NCBI GenBank assembly: GCA_007135015.1
Contig: SLJS01000039.1
Span: forward strand, 1-8,389
Direction: 5' to 3'
Source: Alcanivorax sp.
GTDB lineage: Bacteria > Pseudomonadota > Gammaproteobacteria > Pseudomonadales > Alcanivoracaceae
DNA: 8,389 nucleotides
Shown: positions 6,534-8,389 of the stretch, piece by piece
Layout of the letters: every line of letters starts with the position of its first letter
Numbering within the stretch: the stretch's first letter is position 1
The notes under the pieces: generated by a model
What the model was told of the DNA's origin: nothing
The model's input: the letters and a program-made list of their open reading frames with translations, nothing else
Database searches by the model: none
Translations under genes and position numbers: made by a program

Positions 6534-6777
6534 CCCGGATATTGCACCAAACCACTCCCATAACCGAAGGTAAGTGCGGTGATACGGGTGTTTCAGGGGC
6601 TCTCGGTCAGGTCCTTGATTGATACGGTTACGTTTGCCATGCACTTCGCTTGGTCTGGCCGCCTTCAGGCGCACATGCTCCTTCAACCGTAGTCCCTGCT
6701 ACGGCTTCAGTCGCGAGCACGCCTGACGACGACCATCCGCGGCGCGAATCACATGGCATTTGGTGCAATATCCGGGC
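6533..6777. mobile_element. MITE-like element, 245 bp, perfect 19-bp terminal inverted repeats, TA flanks
   Basis: GCCCGGATATTGCACCAAA (6533-6551) is the exact reverse complement of 6759-6777. TA lies outside both ends (6531-6532 and 6778-6779), as expected for a TA target duplication of the IS630/Tc1-mariner type. The interior has no convincing coding frame but has internal stems: CGCC/GGCG at 6660-6671 and CCGTAG/CTACGG at 6687-6704. The size, perfect ends and lack of a transposase fit a non-autonomous miniature element that would rely on a transposase from elsewhere. The parent family is not assigned. Confidence 0.75.
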
Positions 6778-6780
6778 TAG

Positions 6781-6886
6781 GCGCCCCTTCGGGGCGCGGC
6801 TGCGAGCTACGAGCTACGGGCTACGAGGTTGCGCGGCCTTCGGCCGCTCTCCCCACCCCGACCCTCCCCCTCACGGGGGAGGGAGC
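6781..6886. repeat. Dispersed structured repeat, copy A
   Basis: This block of about 105 bp is closely matched by 8287-8389. Its parts in order are: a hairpin GCGCCCC-TTC-GGGGCGC (6781-6797); four heptamers of form GCTRCGR (6799-6826); a second hairpin GCGGCC-TTC-GGCCGC (6833-6847); the spacer CCCCACCCCGA; and a perfect 9-bp hairpin CCCTCCCCC-TCAC-GGGGGAGGG (6862-6883). Both of the first two hairpins close on a C(UUCG)G tetraloop in RNA. It has no coding potential. It abuts the right TA of the MITE-like element. Confidence 0.8.
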
Positions 6887-6903
6887 CTCCTTTTCCGGTC
6901 GCC

Positions 6904-6924
6904 GAGGGTTTTTACGACACCCTC
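6904..6924. repeat. Inverted repeat GAGGGT/ACCCTC
   Basis: GAGGGT (6904-6909) and ACCCTC (6919-6924) pair across nine bases. A further GGGAGAGGGGACCCTCC follows at 6930-6946, so the repeat-derived region probably continues past the part shared with copy B. No gene is visible here. Confidence 0.4.
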
Positions 6925-6976
6925 TTGATGGGAGAGGGGACCCTCCAGCAAGGCCGTGCCGTGAATTACCTTTTGT

Positions 6977-7003
6977 GATCCCCTTAGCACGGAATAGGGG
7001 ATC
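6977..7003. repeat. 8-bp perfect inverted repeat with 11-nt loop, possible weak terminator
   Basis: GATCCCCT (6977-6984) pairs with AGGGGATC (6996-7003). On the plus strand ATTCTTT follows, so it could act as a weak intrinsic terminator for read-through from the left, although it lies about 450 bp past the kinase stop codon. It could equally be another repeat remnant. Confidence 0.4.
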
Positions 7004-7045
7004 ATTCTTTAACGCTGGATTGCTCAACTCGAAGGCGCCATCCTT

Positions 7046-7076
7046 CTGACCGCTGCCCACTGACCGCTGAGCACTG
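7046..7076. repeat. Two-copy 14-bp tandem repeat
   Basis: CTGACCGCTG occurs at 7046-7055 and 7060-7069 with a period of 14, and a third unit begins with CTG at 7074. The array is short and non-coding, and lies directly before the hairpin upstream of hemW. Confidence 0.6.
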
Positions 7077-7103
7077 CGCGCAGCAGGCCCGCCTGCTGCG
7101 CGC
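7076..7103. repeat. Perfect 12-bp hairpin upstream of hemW
   Basis: GCGCGCAGCAGG (7076-7087) pairs without mismatch with CCTGCTGCGCGC (7092-7103) around the loop CCCG. It ends 28 nt before the hemW ATG and 16 nt before a TACAAT box. There is no T run on the plus strand. Read leftwards the arm is followed by AGTGCTCAGCGG, so it is not an intrinsic terminator in either direction. It may insulate the hemW promoter or be a protein-binding site. Confidence 0.7.
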
Positions 7104-7119
7104 GAGCCGATGAGCAGCG

Positions 7120-7125
7120 TACAAT
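7120..7125 (+). promoter_or_regulatory. TACAAT -10 box directly upstream of hemW
   Basis: TACAAT differs from the -10 consensus at one position and ends six bases before the hemW ATG at 7132. A start point about seven bases downstream of the box would fall on or next to the A of the ATG. No good -35 is visible at 16-18 nt; that region is occupied by the right arm of the hairpin. Confidence 0.5.
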
Positions 7126-7131
7126 CCCCCC

Positions 7132-8286
7132 ATGATCTCCGAGCGCCCACCCCTTTCTCTTTACGTGCATCTGCCCTGGTGCGTGCGCAAGTGTCCGTAC
7201 TGTGACTTCAACTCCCATGAACGCCCGGGCGAGTTGCCCGAGCAGGCGTATCTGCGCGTATTGCTGGCGGATCTGAAAGACGAGCTGGCCACGGTGCCCG
7301 GGCGGCGGATCGGGACGGTGTTCTTCGGCGGCGGCACACCCAGTCTGCTCTCGGCCGGCTTTTACCGGGAATTCCTGGCACGGCTGAACGACTCCGGGCA
7401 GCTGGCGGCGGACGCGGAAATCACCCTGGAGGCCAATCCCGGCACCCTGGAGGCAGGGCGTTTCGAGGGCTTTCGCGAGGCGGGGATCAACCGGCTGTCG
7501 ATCGGCGTGCAGAGCTTCGATGCCCTGCAGCTTCACAACCTGGGGCGGATCCACGGGCCGGAGCAGGCCATGGCCGCCGCCCGGGCAGCCCGCGCCGCCG
7601 GTTTTGATGACTTCAATCTCGATCTGATGCACGGCCTGCCGGGCCAGACACCGGGCCAGGCACTGAATGACCTGGAGCAGGCCATTGCCCTGGCGCCCAC
7701 CCATATCAGCTGGTACGAGCTGACCATCGAGCCCAATACCGCCTTCTGGTCCCGGCCGCCCGAGCAGCCGGACCCGGACCGCATGGCAGAGACCGAGGAG
7801 GCTGGTTTCGCGCTGCTGGCCGGACACGGCTACCAGCGCTATGAAATTTCCGCCTTCGCCCGGGAAGACCACCAGTGCCGGCACAACCTGAACTACTGGC
7901 ACTTCGGCGACTATCTGGGGATCGGCGCCGGCGCCCACGGCAAGCTCACCACGGCGGAGGGTATCCTGCGGTACCGCAAGACCCGCCGGCCGGAGGACTA
8001 CATGGATGCCGGGACCACCTCGACCGCCGGTCCCGGGCGGGTGGGCGAAACGTTGATCCCCGAAGCGGAGCAGCCGCTGGAGTTCCTGATGAACGGCCTG
8101 CGGCTGGTCGAGGGTGTGCCGCGCGAGTGGATGGAATCACGGACCCGGCCGGGCACGGCCCCGGTGGACCGCCGGCTGGCGGCGCTGCGGGAGCAGGGCC
8201 TGCTGGTGGCGGACCCGGAAAGGCTGGCCTGCACGCCCGCGGGGCTGGCGCATCTGAATACCGTGTTGCTCAGACTGGCGGGATAG
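7132..8286 (+). CDS. hemW: HemW, radical SAM heme chaperone
   Basis: HemW binds heme and a 4Fe-4S cluster with S-adenosylmethionine and is thought to deliver heme to respiratory enzymes. The 384 residues match the family's usual length. The radical SAM cluster motif is CVRKCPYCDF (Cys17, Cys21, Cys24), with Phe26 in the place where the coproporphyrinogen dehydrogenase HemN has a fourth cysteine, so this is HemW and not HemN. Next come the SAM-binding FFGGGTPSLL (64-73), EANPG, RLSIGVQSF and LDLMHGLPGQT, then the HemW-typical HNLNYW (251-256) followed by YLGIGAGAHG. The C-terminal region is intact. The first ATG gives an N-terminus of normal length, but no Shine-Dalgarno precedes it. The usual neighbour rdgB is not upstream; repeats occupy that space. 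The TAG stop shares its G with a following hairpin repeat. Confidence 0.95.
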   Translation: MISERPPLSLYVHLPWCVRKCPYCDFNSHERPGELPEQAYLRVLLADLKDELATVPGRRIGTVFFGGGTPSLLSAGFYREFLARLNDSGQLAADAEITLEANPGTLEAGRFEGFREAGINRLSIGVQSFDALQLHNLGRIHGPEQAMAAARAARAAGFDDFNLDLMHGLPGQTPGQALNDLEQAIALAPTHISWYELTIEPNTAFWSRPPEQPDPDRMAETEEAGFALLAGHGYQRYEISAFAREDHQCRHNLNYWHFGDYLGIGAGAHGKLTTAEGILRYRKTRRPEDYMDAGTTSTAGPGRVGETLIPEAEQPLEFLMNGLRLVEGVPREWMESRTRPGTAPVDRRLAALREQGLLVADPERLACTPAGLAHLNTVLLRLAG

Positions 8287-8389
8287 CGCCCCTGCGGGGC
8301 GCCGCTGCGAGCTACGGGCTGCGGGCTACGAGCTTGCGCGACTTCGCCGCGCCCCCACCCCGACCCTCCCCCTCGCGGGGGAGGGAGCT
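8287..8389. repeat. Dispersed structured repeat, copy B, cut by window edge
   Basis: This is the second copy of the repeat at 6781-6886, starting at the hemW stop codon. It has the same order of parts: hairpin GCGCCCC-TGC-GGGGCGC (8286-8302, closing on C(UGCG)G in RNA), four GCTRCGR heptamers (8304-8331), a second stem with one mismatch (about 8337-8351), CCCCACCCCGA, and the 9-bp hairpin CCCTCCCCC-TCGC-GGGGGAGGG (8364-8385). The base changes from copy A in the first and last hairpins fall in loops, so the stems are kept. It may act as the 3' end structure of the hemW transcript. Confidence 0.8.

Noticed and set aside
6799..6826. CRISPR-like array from the GCTRCGR repeats
   Set aside because: The units are seven bases, contiguous and without spacers. 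It is a short heptamer array inside a larger dispersed repeat.
7024..7938. Open frame of 304 codons on the minus strand opposite hemW
   Set aside because: It is the shadow of hemW, which is unmistakable from CxxxCxxC and HNxxYW.
7132..8286. Oxygen-independent coproporphyrinogen III dehydrogenase (hemN)
   Set aside because: The residue after the third cluster cysteine pair is Phe26 where HemN has Cys, and the length and the HNLNYW motif fit HemW.

Overview
The window looks like a GC-rich gammaproteobacterial chromosome. The evidence is the full-length HemW, an ABC1/UbiB-family kinase and a transport locus built around an AdeT1/2-family binding protein. Several exported or membrane proteins carry strongly acidic segments, which would suit a marine or halophilic host, but genus cannot be fixed from the sequence.

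The left 5 kb is one minus-strand transport locus, read from right to left: (1) an outer-membrane-type lipoprotein resembling the TRAP-associated TatT component (4928-3900); (2) a secreted solute-binding protein of the AdeT1/2 family (3838-2822); (3) a strong intrinsic terminator (2808-2778) and a probable second promoter; (4) a 715-residue fused TRAP permease (DctQ-like plus DctM) with an unusual acidic loop (2590-443); (5) a 57-residue single-span membrane protein (433-260); and (6) a PilZ-domain protein that runs off the left edge (245-1). Lipoprotein, binding protein and permease would form a tripartite uptake system. The last two genes follow so closely (9 and 14 nt) that they are probably co-expressed with the permease. 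The substrate is unknown.

The locus starts from a 190-bp divergent intergenic region. This holds a perfect TATAAT on the minus strand and a 7-3-7 palindrome over the predicted transcription start. On the other side, reading rightwards, is a 458-residue ABC1/UbiB-family kinase-like protein (5157-6533) with all diagnostic motifs but without the C-terminal membrane helices of true UbiB.

The 600 bp between this gene and hemW (6534-7131) is a layered repeat region. It contains a 245-bp MITE-like element with perfect 19-bp terminal inverted repeats and TA flanks, apparently inserted in the kinase stop codon. A structured dispersed repeat of about 105 bp follows, then a separate inverted repeat, a 14-bp tandem repeat and a perfect 12-bp hairpin. 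A second copy of the dispersed repeat begins directly at the hemW stop codon and runs to the right edge. hemW (7132-8286) has no visible Shine-Dalgarno, and a TACAAT box lies just upstream of its ATG, so it may be leaderless.

The most interesting points are: the AdeT-family protein, often labelled an aminoglycoside efflux pump component, sitting as the receptor of a TRAP uptake locus; the acidic loop in the fused permease; the reconstructable insertion site of the MITE; and the UNCG-tetraloop repeats placed at gene ends.
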